Assembly (NCBI GenBank): GCA_964522665.1
Contig: CAZFVY010000094.1
Coordinates: 1 to 29,487, forward strand
Length of the DNA stretch: 29,487 bases
Direction: 5' to 3'
Source of the DNA: CAZFVY01 sp964522665
GTDB lineage: Bacteria > Verrucomicrobiota > Verrucomicrobiia > Limisphaerales > CAZFVY01
Shown: positions 8,243-15,942 of the stretch, piece by piece
How the letters are laid out: the number at the start of each line of letters is the position of its first letter
Position numbering within the stretch: the first letter of the stretch is position 1
Notes under the pieces: model-generated
What the model was told of the DNA's origin: nothing
What the model saw: the letters and a program-made list of their open reading frames with translations, nothing else
Database searches by the model: none
Program-made: the position numbers and the translations under genes

Positions 8243-9205
8243 ATGAACGAGACGCTGGGGATTTTCGCGCGCCACGGCGCTTCGGTTTTGTTCGCCTTCG
8301 TCTTCATCGAACAAATCGGGCTCCCGCTGCCCGCCGCGCCGATCCTGCTCGCGGCCGGCGCCATGACGGTGTCGGGAAAAGTGAACTGGGTCACCGCGCT
8401 GGCCGCGGCCGCGGCCGGCTCCTTGCTCGCTGATATGATCTGGTTTTTTCTGGGGCGCCGTTTCGGCCAGCGCGTTCTGGGACTCCTCTGTCGCGTTTCG
8501 CTGGAGCCCGACTCGTGCGTTCGCCGCACACAGAACGTCTTCACGAAATACGGGATGCGCGGCGTGGTGGTGGCAAAATTCATTCCGGGAGTCAGCACGC
8601 TGGTTCCACCGCTCGCGGGCAATTCCGGCGTCGGCGCCCTGCGTTTCCTGTTCTTCGATGGCCTAAGCTCGGCGCTCTACGCGGGCAGCTTCCTGCTCGT
8701 CGGAATGCTCTTTAGCAACCAATTGGAACAGGTTCTCGCCGCGCTGGCCGGCCTTGGAACCGGCGCCGTCGCGTTGGTGGGCGGTCTGGTGGCGGGCTAC
8801 GTTGGTTACAAATACTACCAGCGGCGGCGTTTGTTGGGCGAATTGCGCGCGGCCCGGATTACGGTGGATGAATTGCGGCAAAAACAAGCGGCGGGCGAAA
8901 GCGTGCTGGTGCTCGACGTGCGCGCCGCGTCGGAATTGCAGCAAGATCCGCTGGTGATCCTCGGCGCCTTCCACGTCACGATGGAGGAGGTCGAGCGCCG
9001 CCACGAGGAGATTCCGCGTGATCGCGACATCATTCTCTACTGCGACTGTCCCAACGAGGTTTCCAGCGCGCGAGTGGCGCTCTTGCTCCACCGCAAAGGG
9101 TTTACCAGGGTCCGGCCCTTGCTCGGCGGCATCGGCGCTTGGCGCGAGCGCGACTACCCGATGGAACGGAGCTCTCCCACGGAGACGAAGCCCCTATTCC
9201 GCTAA
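8243..9205 (+). CDS. DedA-family membrane protein with C-terminal rhodanese domain
   Basis: A 320-residue fusion. Residues 1-195 form a DedA/SNARE-associated (VTT) membrane domain with several hydrophobic helices. Its signatures are FIEQIGLPLPAAPILLAAGA, a re-entrant-type region, and KFIPGVSTLVPPLAG. Residues about 205-312 are a rhodanese domain (LVLDVRAASEL) with candidate active cysteine Cys267 in LYCDCPNEVSSARVA. DedA proteins are lipid or anion transporters or scramblases. The rhodanese suggests sulfur or thiol chemistry at the membrane, consistent with the flavoprotein in the same operon. It begins 21 bases after the kinase stop, so it is probably the output or third member of that three-gene redox-signalling unit. 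Confidence 0.92.
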   Translation: MNETLGIFARHGASVLFAFVFIEQIGLPLPAAPILLAAGAMTVSGKVNWVTALAAAAAGSLLADMIWFFLGRRFGQRVLGLLCRVSLEPDSCVRRTQNVFTKYGMRGVVVAKFIPGVSTLVPPLAGNSGVGALRFLFFDGLSSALYAGSFLLVGMLFSNQLEQVLAALAGLGTGAVALVGGLVAGYVGYKYYQRRRLLGELRAARITVDELRQKQAAGESVLVLDVRAASELQQDPLVILGAFHVTMEEVERRHEEIPRDRDIILYCDCPNEVSSARVALLLHRKGFTRVRPLLGGIGAWRERDYPMERSSPTETKPLFR

Positions 9206-9264
9206 TGCGCGCGTCAAACCCGTCTCGCTAGGCTTGAGCTTGAGCGCCCAACTATGGAAGAATA

Positions 9265-10824
9265 ATGACCGATGACGCGGACAAGGCGCGGGATGAGCCC
9301 GACGGCGACCGCGAGCCGGCGCTCCGCCAGGCTCCCGCGACGGACCGGCCGGAGCCACTCCGCGGCGCGCCGCCAGACGTCCGTGAACTGGCGCTTGATT
9401 GCTTAGCCATGAATAGCAGCGCGGACGAGGCCGGCCGTTGGTTCCAGAAAGGCCTGGAGTCGATGGCGAGGTCCGATCGCGCCGGAGCTATAAGCGCCTT
9501 TCGGCGGGCGCTTCAATTGCACCCGGGGTTTGCCGAGGCTCATTCCAACCTCGGCCTGGCGCTGGAAGGCGATGGCCAGCTGGAAGAGGCTGAGGCGTGT
9601 TACCACCAGGCGTTGGAACTGAACCCCGGCCTGACACAAACGTGGGTCAACCTTGGCGCCCTCTTGGCCGCCCGCAAGCGGCACGCGGAAGCCGAGGTAG
9701 CCTACCGGCGGGCGCTCGCTCTGGCCCCCGCGCACCCATCGGCATTGTCCAATCTGGGCGCGCTGCTGGTTGAACTGAAAAGGGAAGCCGAGGCGGAGCA
9801 GCGCTATCGCACGGCCCTGGCGGTCGCGCCGGAACACCGATCGGCTTCGTTTAACCTCGGTTCCCTGCTGCTCCGCCAAGGACGCTACGAAGAAGGCTGG
9901 CGCCGCCTCGAATCGCGCGACGGGAACTCCCCACTCGATGGTTACCTTGATGGATTTCGCCGCTGGCAGGGTGAACCGGTCGAAGGCAAATCCCTGCTCA
10001 TCGCCGCCGAGGGCGGTCATGGCGACATGATCCATTTCTGCCGCTATGCGGCGCTCCTCAAGCAGAGAGGAGCCTCCCGGGTGTCCGTCTTTTGCCATCC
10101 GGCTCTCACCCGCTTGCTCACCCGGCTCCGGGGCGTGGACGAGGTCCTGACGTCCGGCTCGGCGCCCCCGGCGGCGGGCTGGGACTATTGGACGCTGCCT
10201 CTGAGCCTGCCTCATCTCCTTGGTACGACGCTCGAGACAATTCCAGCCGAGCTGCCCTACCTGACGGCCGACCCGGAGAAGATCGCGGCCTGGCGATCGG
10301 CGCTCGGAAAGCCGTGGCCCGAGCTCGGTGTCGGCCTGGTTTGGAAGGGCAGTGCGCGTTTCGCGCGCGATGCGGATCGCTCGCTACCTTCCGTTTCGGT
10401 CCTGGACCCGTTGATGGAAACGCCTGGCATCCGTTTCTTTAGTTTGCAGAAGGGCGGCGAGGAGGGAGGAGCAGCGGTTCTCGGCGCTTTCCCGATGGTG
10501 GAACTAGGCCCGCGACTCAGCTCGTTCGCCGAGACCGCCGGCGTGATAATGAACCTCGATCTCGTCATTACGGTGGACACCGCGGTGGCGCACTTGACGG
10601 GAGCCTTGGGCAAGCCTTGCTGGGTTTTGCTGTGCGATTCCCGGGCGGAGTGGCGCTGGCTCAAAGAACGCGCCGACTCGCCCTGGTATCCGGGCGTGTT
10701 CCGTCTGTTCCGGCAGAAGACTTCCGGCGACTGGCGGCCGGTCATCGACGAGGTGAAGACCGCGTTAAAAGAGCAAGCCGAATTACACTCTTCTAAACTC
10801 GACATCAGAGCGGACTCAAACTAA
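9265..10824 (+). CDS. TPR protein with C-terminal glycosyltransferase-9/41-like domain
   Basis: A 519-residue protein. After an acidic, low-complexity N-terminus, residues about 55-215 are tandem tetratricopeptide repeats with the AeAhsNLGlaLe and YrrALalaPahpsALsNLG pattern. Residues about 235-510 match the ADP-heptose-transferase-like domain often found behind TPRs in planctomycete and verrucomicrobial proteins. Examples are LLIAAEGGHGDMIHFCRYA, GVGLVWKGSARFARDADRSL and ITVDTAVAHLTGALGKP followed by WRWL and SPWYP. The acceptor and sugar donor cannot be predicted. GGAAG lies four bases before the ATG. No operon link to neighbours is clear. Confidence 0.88.
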   Translation: MTDDADKARDEPDGDREPALRQAPATDRPEPLRGAPPDVRELALDCLAMNSSADEAGRWFQKGLESMARSDRAGAISAFRRALQLHPGFAEAHSNLGLALEGDGQLEEAEACYHQALELNPGLTQTWVNLGALLAARKRHAEAEVAYRRALALAPAHPSALSNLGALLVELKREAEAEQRYRTALAVAPEHRSASFNLGSLLLRQGRYEEGWRRLESRDGNSPLDGYLDGFRRWQGEPVEGKSLLIAAEGGHGDMIHFCRYAALLKQRGASRVSVFCHPALTRLLTRLRGVDEVLTSGSAPPAAGWDYWTLPLSLPHLLGTTLETIPAELPYLTADPEKIAAWRSALGKPWPELGVGLVWKGSARFARDADRSLPSVSVLDPLMETPGIRFFSLQKGGEEGGAAVLGAFPMVELGPRLSSFAETAGVIMNLDLVITVDTAVAHLTGALGKPCWVLLCDSRAEWRWLKERADSPWYPGVFRLFRQKTSGDWRPVIDEVKTALKEQAELHSSKLDIRADSN

Positions 10825-10924
10825 GCCGATTTATGTGGAGCGTCATCTACTGCTTGGGCGGTGGGATAGCGAACCACGGCTGGCGAGAGGTCGATTACTC
10901 AGGTCGTCACTGAAAGAACGCGCG

Positions 10925-12025
10925 ATGAACAAATGGACCGATACCGAGATCACCCGGCGCCTCCATATTCCGTACCCCATCATCCAGGGGCCGTTCGGAC
11001 GAGGAGGCTCTTCGCCCTTGCTGGCCGCCACCGTATCGAACGCCGGCGGTTTGGGTTCGTACGGGGCGAACGATCTTGGCCCCGCGGAGATCTTGAGGGT
11101 AGGAAACGAAATCCGCCAACTCACCGAAAAACCGTTTGCCATGAACCTCTGGGTTTCCACCTTCGATCCCGGCGGCGAAACACTCGCGCAGGAAACCTAC
11201 GACCGGGTGGTCAAGCTCCTCGCGCCTTATTACGGGGAGTTGGGCGTGATTCCACCGGCGCGGCCGTCCGGCGCCGCGCAAAACTTCAGCGACCAGTTTG
11301 CCGCGCTGCTTGAAGTCAAACCGGCGGTCTTCAGTTTTGTATTCGGTATTCCTGCTCCGGAGATTCTGGCTGCTTGCCGGAGGGAGGAAATCGTTACCGC
11401 GGGCGGGGCGAGCACAGTCGATGAGGCCATGGCGCTGGAGGAGGCGGGGGTTGATCTCGTGGTGGCCTCTGGATTTGAAGCCGGAGGACATCGTCCATCG
11501 TTCCTGAAACCTGGCGAGGAGTCGCTCATCGGTACGTTCGCCCTGGTCCCTCAAATCGCGGACACGGTCCATGTGCCAGTCATCGCGGCGGGCGGCATCG
11601 CGGACGGACGCGGCATCGCGGCGGCGCTGACCCTGGGCGCCGACGCCGTGCAAATCGGAACGGCCTTTCTCGCGTGCGATGAGTCGGGAATCGGTCCGCT
11701 TCACCGCCAACTGCTTTTTCAACGGGAGGCGAAAACCACGGGATTGTCGCGGGCTTACACCGGCCGATTGGCCCGCGGCATCGCGAATCGTTTTGCCTCC
11801 GAGATGAAGGCGCATGAGCAAAACTTCGCGAAGTATCCGGCGCATAGTTGGATCATCGCGCCGTTGCGCGCGGCGGCGTTAGCGCAAGGACGCGCCGATC
11901 TGGTTGGGCTTTGGGCCGGACAAGCGGCTCCGCTCGTTCGGCATCACAAGGCGAAGGAACTGTTCGAGGCGCTGGTTCAAGAAACCAACGCAATCTCGAA
12001 CACCGACTGCACCCGAGGGAACTAA
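10925..12025 (+). CDS. Nitronate monooxygenase (2-nitropropane dioxygenase family)
   Basis: An FMN-dependent TIM-barrel enzyme that oxidises alkyl nitronates. The start at 10925 is chosen over the upstream frame opening (10835) because family similarity begins at IPYPIIQGPFGRGGSS. From there the protein has 366 residues, the normal length. Diagnostic parts are the AGGLGSYGA-like loop, VVASGFEAGGHRPSF with the conserved catalytic-type His, and the phosphate-binding GGIADGRGIAAAL, GADAVQIGTAFLA segment. Its stop lies 5 bases before the att-like tRNA copy, so it marks the chromosomal side of the island boundary. Confidence 0.93.
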   Translation: MNKWTDTEITRRLHIPYPIIQGPFGRGGSSPLLAATVSNAGGLGSYGANDLGPAEILRVGNEIRQLTEKPFAMNLWVSTFDPGGETLAQETYDRVVKLLAPYYGELGVIPPARPSGAAQNFSDQFAALLEVKPAVFSFVFGIPAPEILAACRREEIVTAGGASTVDEAMALEEAGVDLVVASGFEAGGHRPSFLKPGEESLIGTFALVPQIADTVHVPVIAAGGIADGRGIAAALTLGADAVQIGTAFLACDESGIGPLHRQLLFQREAKTTGLSRAYTGRLARGIANRFASEMKAHEQNFAKYPAHSWIIAPLRAAALAQGRADLVGLWAGQAAPLVRHHKAKELFEALVQETNAISNTDCTRGN

Positions 12026-12030
12026 AAATG

Positions 12031-12068
12031 ATGGGGTTAGCGGGACTTGAACCTGCAACAGCCTCTTT
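12031..12068 (-). other. att-like degenerate copy of a tRNA-Leu 3' end (left island boundary)
   Basis: Read on the minus strand this stretch holds TGCAGGTTCAAGTCC, then GCTAACC, then CA. It aligns over about 38 bases with the 3' end of the tRNA-Leu at the right window edge, with about six mismatches, and similarity continues past the tRNA terminus. One substitution breaks a T-stem pair (A facing C) and the terminal CCA reads TCA. No anticodon arm can be folded next to it, so this is not a working tRNA. Same orientation, position right after a chromosomal gene, and an integrase remnant at the other end fit an attachment-site duplication. Confidence 0.6.
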
Positions 12069-12078
12069 CCCGTCGTTG

Positions 12079-12198
12079 CTCATCGTTGCCTTTCGGGACG
12101 CGTTAACCACGCGGGCGTCAACGGGAAGTTCCGAACGGTCATCAGTAAGTTTGGTGGACAAGTCACCATTGCCTTTCGGCATTCCGATCGCGTCAACC
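12079..12198 (-). repeat. Two decayed CRISPR repeats beyond the trailer end of array 1
   Basis: At about 12079-12118 the core TGCCTTTCGG is followed, after a 3-base insertion, by CGTTAACC. At 12162-12198 the sequence GTCACCATTGCCTTTCGGC keeps 18 of the first 19 repeat bases before diverging. The two are 83 bases apart, close to the 75-base repeat-spacer period of array 1. They are best read as fossil, leader-distal repeats from an older, longer array. Confidence 0.55.
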
Positions 12199-12295
12199 TT
12201 GGGGATATAAGTTGTGAAGATTGTAAAGTTCGACTTTGCGAGCGCCGTCCCCAATTCCGGACGCCGAGCGTGCGGCAAAACGCCGAGCGCATCAC

Positions 12296-12476
12296 GCAAC
12301 TATACAGAGCGTCATAAATAAATACGCATGTTAAGCAACGCCACACAACCTTCTGAGGGTTTCGTTGGGCTGTTTCCAGCATTCGAACAGCCCCTCGAAT
12401 TTTCAGTGGCTTCATAGCCACAATGAAACACATCAGAGTTGTATGCGCAATTATTTATGACGCTGTGTATAGTTGC
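12296..12476. mobile_element. 181-bp MITE-like element with 34-bp terminal inverted repeats
   Basis: The left end (12296-12329, starting GCAACTATACA) and the right end (12443-12476, ending TGTATAGTTGC) are inverted copies over 34 bases with about four mismatches; the shared core includes AGCGTCATAAATAA. Inside is a further perfect stem, GGGCTGTT/AACAGCCC (12367-12374, 12386-12393). No transposase and no convincing target-site duplication are visible. It is AT-richer than its surroundings and lies inside the decayed end of array 1. A non-autonomous transposon mobilised in trans is the simplest reading. Confidence 0.65.
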
Positions 12477-12624
12477 TAGCCAACAGGCGCGAGCGCCGCG
12501 CCGGGATCGGTGAGTTCCCGAGCGCTCGCAAAGAGGAGCGGGCGAAGGTTGGAAAGCTCAGCTGCCGGGGCGATCAAACGCCGGTTTCGAGCGGGCTTCG
12601 CCCACCTTCGATCCGACCGGCCCT

Positions 12625-13419
12625 CCAATCGGTTCCTTTCGGCGTTAACCGCACTGCCGACCGGTGGTGATGTTGGTCATCCTTCTGACCAACATTGGTC
12701 CCACATGCCTTTCGGCGTTAACCGCACTCCCGACTTGTGGATATACTCGTTGTATTGACGATATACTTCCTCGTCACCAATGCCTTTCGGCGTTAACCGC
12801 ACTCCCGACGCCGAGTTGGGATTAATCTTCAGATGCCATCTGAAAGATTCGTCACCAATGCCTTTCGGCGTTAACCGCACTCCCGACGGATTCTCACGAA
12901 TTCGCGAAACGCCTCGAGGGGTTACTCGAGTCACCAATGCCTTTCGGCGTTAACCGCATTCCCGACGCCGAGCAAATCGGTAGAGTAGCGGACCGCTTCT
13001 CAGAGTCACCAATGCCTTTCGGCGTTAACCGCACTCCCGACCTCCAGATGAATCATTAAAAGTCGTTAAGACTTCTTCATGTCACCAATGCCTTTCGGCG
13101 TTAACCGCACTCCCGACCTGGGAAATGGCGATGCTCATCGTCCACTTCGTCGCTCCGTCACCAATGCCTTTCGGCGTTAACCGCACTCCCGACTAGTAAT
13201 TACAGTTTTGGCATTAGTACTACCGATCGGCGTCACCAATGCCTTTCGGCGTTAACCGCACTCCCGACATGGGACCATCGCTGCCGATCAAGCTGGCAAT
13301 GGCGGTGTCACCAATGCCTTTCGGCGTTAACCGCACTCCCGACGCCGTATACGAGACACGTGTTAAAGAAGGTCCAGATCGGGTCACCAATGCCTTTCGG
13401 CGTTAACCGCACTCCCGAC
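12625..13419 (-). CRISPR. CRISPR array 1: 11 repeats of 37 nt, 10 spacers
   Basis: Repeats start at 12625, 12698, 12773, 12851, 12930, 13005, 13081, 13157, 13232, 13307 and 13383. As printed they begin GTCACCAATGCC and end CGCACTCCCGAC. Spacers are 36-42 bases. The two leftmost repeats are degenerate and the one at 12930 has a single change, so the left is the old end. The right end borders a leader conserved with array 2, so transcription is on the minus strand, and the crRNA repeat-derived handle would end in TTGGTGAC. The centre of the repeat forms a GCC-GAAA-GGC stem-loop. Long, uneven spacers suit a type III system. Confidence 0.97.
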
Positions 13420-13907
13420 AGCGGGCACCGTAACCCACTGCGGCGCAGAATGCAAGCAGGCCCAAAAGTCCGAGGTGGGGTAAAGCCGGTTTCTCCGATC
13501 TCCAAAACACCTTTGTGAAGATGACACTTTCCATTTAACGCGCGTATTTCCAATGGGTTCCGCTTCAGGTCAGAGCCCCCGTGTTTTTCGCCCTTCGGGA
13601 GACTTGACCTGAAAGGTCGGCGGCAGCTACAGAACATAATGGCTCTTCTGTGTTCCGACACCACGGCTCGGCTCCCGGCCGTGCGGCGGCGGCGGGCGGC
13701 GGCGGCGTCCAGGGTGTAAACCAGTATCAAGTCCGCTTGCGGTCGGATGGTCTTTTGCAGGCGCGTCCAGAGTTGCTCGAAACGGTCATCGTCCAGCCAA
13801 CATTCGAAGACGCTTTTCTGCACCCGCACGCCGTGGTCCCGGCAAACCTCCGCCACGCGCCGAAGGCGGCGGGGACAGGCGATGTCGTAAGCGATGACGC
13901 GGAGCAT
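13308..13907 (-). CDS. cas2: Cas2, reading frame running through the leader into the CRISPR array (probable frameshift)
   Basis: Cas2 is the structural partner of Cas1 in spacer integration. The start at 13907 gives MLRVIAYDIACP with the conserved Asp8, then RRLRRVAEVCRDHGVRVQKS and VFECWLDDDRFEQL, a clear Cas2 ferredoxin fold. The frame has no stop at the usual ~90 residues. It continues through the leader and first repeat and ends inside the second repeat (13308-13310), giving 199 residues. Shifting frame near 13641 yields an ending HYVL-stop at about residue 93, as in ordinary Cas2 proteins, so a one-base deletion is likely. Functional Cas2 may or may not survive with the tail. It lies 77 bases after the cas1 stop. 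Confidence 0.85.
   Translation of the reverse strand: MLRVIAYDIACPRRLRRVAEVCRDHGVRVQKSVFECWLDDDRFEQLWTRLQKTIRPQADLILVYTLDAAAARRRRTAGSRAVVSEHRRAIMFCSCRRPFRSSLPKGEKHGGSDLKRNPLEIRALNGKCHLHKGVLEIGETGFTPPRTFGPACILRRSGLRCPLSGVRLTPKGIGDPIWTFFNTCLVYGVGSAVNAERHW
13420..13613 (-). promoter_or_regulatory. Leader of CRISPR array 1
   Basis: Two blocks are conserved with the leader of array 2 at the same distances from the first repeat. The first, 42 bases at 13439-13480, has two mismatches to the other copy and contains CCCAAAAGTCCGAGGTGGGG; it begins 19 bases from the repeat. The second, at 13567-13610, opens with AGGTCAGAGCCCCC and closes with TGACCT, giving an inverted repeat. The conserved spacing indicates leader function (promoter and/or integration signals). 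The extended cas2 frame runs through this region. Confidence 0.8.
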
Positions 13908-13984
13908 TTCGTCAGCGCCGGGCGGATGGAGCTGCGGTTGGGTCGGCAGCAGATCGTCCCACCAGCCGGATTCGCGGGCTTGAT

Positions 13985-15187
13985 TCAATTGACGCGGAAC
14001 GGAGCATAGGTTTCCGACTGCGCCAGCGCCAGCTTGAACTGCACGGCGGCGTGTTGAAGTTGCTGCCTGAGCGTGGTGCGGCAACCGGCGTGTTCCGAGA
14101 GAAACTCGCGTTGCACCCGCTGTTCGTAATGCTGGATGAGCGTGCGCCGGCCGTCTGGATTCAGCCATACCCCACCCTCCCGCGCCTCGAAATGCCGTTG
14201 TTGGAGGATGCGGTGAGAGAAGAGGCGCAACGTCAAAGCCTCGGTGAGCGCCGGCCTAAATGGCTCCATCAGATCCAGGGGAAGTGACCAGCGACCGTCT
14301 TCGGATTGGTGCAAGCAGCCGAGCGCGGGGTCCAACCCGCGCGTGACACACGCCGTAAGCAATTCGCCGTACACCAGGGCCGAAAGATAAGACAGACAGG
14401 CGTTAACCGGATTGCACGGCGGACGGGTGGAGCGCTGGACAAATGGGAACTCCACCGGGAAGAACTGCGCCCATGAAGCAAAGTAAAGCGCCGCCGCGGA
14501 ACCTTCCGAGCCGCGCAGACTGGCCAGGTCGGACGCGCTGACGGCATCGCGTTCCCGGGCTTCCAATGCGCCGAGGGCGGTCGCGTCCAGACGATGGTGG
14601 TTGGCGTCCAGACGTTGAAGCAACCGGCGCCCATTGGCGATCTTGGCCTGGATCAGCTTCGCGGCAACGGCGAGGCTGGCGACCGGATTCGAAACCAATT
14701 GATACTGGAGCAATCGCGAGGCGCCGCGTGGAGGGCTGGGCCCGGGCACGCTCTGCTTCACTAGACTACCGTCGGGCGCCAGACCCCAGTAGAAACGTGG
14801 CTTGCCGTATTGGTCCAAGAAATGGGGGCGCGCGAACCACCAGTGCAGCGCCAGGCCGGAAACCGCCAGCAGGCCAAGGCCAGCCAGCGCGGCCCGACGC
14901 CATTGCGTCCGAAACCGAAGCAAAATGCTCGTCAACCACGAAGCGGTCAGCCCGACGGCAATCCACACGCCCCAGATTATTTCCGCGTCCCAACCGGCGA
15001 CCCGGCCAAGTTCCTTCACGTACGGTCCGGCGAGAAACGGAATCGTCAGGTCCGTGAATACCATCCGGAGAAACAGCGCCGCGAGAACCACGAGCGCGAG
15101 AATGCAGAGGCCTCGCCAAAGCCCGCGAAGTATCAGCGTAAGAATCGTCGTCGATATACTGTTGCCGTCGTCGCGCATGGTTTTCAT
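13985..15187 (-). CDS. cas1: Cas1 C-terminal catalytic domain fused to an N-terminal membrane region (chimera)
   Basis: From the ATG at 15187 (a GTG at 15196 is also in frame) the protein has 400 residues. Residues 1-155 are not Cas1: they contain about three hydrophobic helices (roughly 14-42, 70-92, 99-117), then HWWFARPHFLDQYGKPRFYW, which recalls an unrelated membrane-protein family of this phylum. From about residue 157 (RLLQYQLVSNPVASLAVAAK) to the end it is a Cas1 helical integrase domain with all three metal ligands: Glu228 (GSEGSAA), His293 (GCLHQSEDGR) and Glu308 (DLMEPFRP). The N-terminal beta domain that pairs Cas1 dimers and contacts Cas2 is absent. It may be a recombinational accident or a membrane-tethered Cas1. 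Followed by cas2. Confidence 0.85.
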   Translation of the reverse strand: MKTMRDDGNSISTTILTLILRGLWRGLCILALVVLAALFLRMVFTDLTIPFLAGPYVKELGRVAGWDAEIIWGVWIAVGLTASWLTSILLRFRTQWRRAALAGLGLLAVSGLALHWWFARPHFLDQYGKPRFYWGLAPDGSLVKQSVPGPSPPRGASRLLQYQLVSNPVASLAVAAKLIQAKIANGRRLLQRLDANHHRLDATALGALEARERDAVSASDLASLRGSEGSAAALYFASWAQFFPVEFPFVQRSTRPPCNPVNACLSYLSALVYGELLTACVTRGLDPALGCLHQSEDGRWSLPLDLMEPFRPALTEALTLRLFSHRILQQRHFEAREGGVWLNPDGRRTLIQHYEQRVQREFLSEHAGCRTTLRQQLQHAAVQFKLALAQSETYAPFRVN

Positions 15188-15350
15188 AGCCTGCACAACG
15201 ATTAACCCTGTTCTCCTGGGGTAGCCAGCTACCGGACGTCCTGCTCACGTCCGATCCAACGTGGGTCGGTCTTCGGCGATTCGGCGCGATCCCTGCGTTC
15301 GCGCCGCGTCGGTACCCCCGGGCCAATGCTGCCAAGTCAGCGAGTCCCAA

Positions 15351-15430
15351 GGCTGAATTCTAAACGCTAAAGTCTCCGCGATCGCGGAGACCTTGCGACT
15401 CTCCGGCTACTTCGACTTCAGAATTCAGCC
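15351..15430. repeat. 80-bp inverted-repeat element between cas1 and array 2
   Basis: GGCTGAATTCT (15351-15361) and AGAATTCAGCC (15420-15430) are perfect inverted copies. Between them lies a perfect 20-base palindrome, GTCTCCGCGATCGCGGAGAC (15372-15391). The gap 15188-15453 has no gene. The element may be a small mobile repeat or a structured RNA or terminator. I cannot assign it. Confidence 0.5.
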
Positions 15431-15453
15431 ATTAGCCTTCGGCTTTTTCCCTT

Positions 15454-15942
15454 GTCACTAATGGTTTTCGGCGTTCCGGCCACTTCGGCGCTGAGTACCA
15501 GAAGCTCTGCACCACGCCCGATGTGTCACCAATGCCTTTCGGCGTCCACCCGACTTCCGACCGACTGAGAACAGCGTTGGAATTCGAACAAAATGCATCC
15601 GTCACCAATGCCTTTCGGCGTTCACCCGACTTCCGACACGTCAGTGACTCCGCATTGTGCGGGGCCACCCATAAAACGTCACCAATGCCTTTCGGCGTTC
15701 ACCCGACTTCCGACACGCCATTATCGTCATCCCAAACGACAAGCTACTCCAGGTCACCAATGCCTTTCGGCGTTCACCCGACTTCCGACACTGGATTGAG
15801 GGGCATGGCCACGATTGGCTTCCGTATCGTCACCAATGCCTTTCGGCGTTCACCCGACTTCCGACTTTTTGCCGGAATTAACGCCAGTTTTTGCGTTCGC
15901 CAAACGTCACCAATGCCTTTCGGCGTTCACCTGACTTCCGAC
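15454..15942 (-). CRISPR. CRISPR array 2: six repeats plus one decayed repeat
   Basis: Intact 37-nt repeats start at 15525, 15601, 15678, 15753, 15829 and 15906, with a degenerate one at 15454-15490. They share the first 22 bases with array 1 repeats but end CACCCGACTTCCGAC. Spacers are 34-40 bases. The 15525 and 15906 repeats each have one substitution. The leader lies on the right, so it is transcribed on the minus strand like array 1, and the crRNA handle (TTGGTGAC) is identical, so both arrays can feed the same Cmr complex. Confidence 0.96.

Noticed and set aside
12031..12130. A complete tRNA or tmRNA gene at the left boundary
   Set aside because: Only the T-arm and acceptor end are recognisable; no anticodon loop with U33 or tmRNA 5' partner sequence could be found, and the T-stem has a mismatch.
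11848..12210. A 120-residue plus-strand frame overlapping the end of nitronate monooxygenase, containing a GLAGLEPATAS-like segment
   Set aside because: That segment is the familiar antisense translation of a tRNA T-arm; the frame overlaps a real gene and the att-like tRNA copy.
12677..12937. An 86-residue minus-strand frame with repeating GVRLTPKGIGD units
   Set aside because: It is translation of array 1 repeats.
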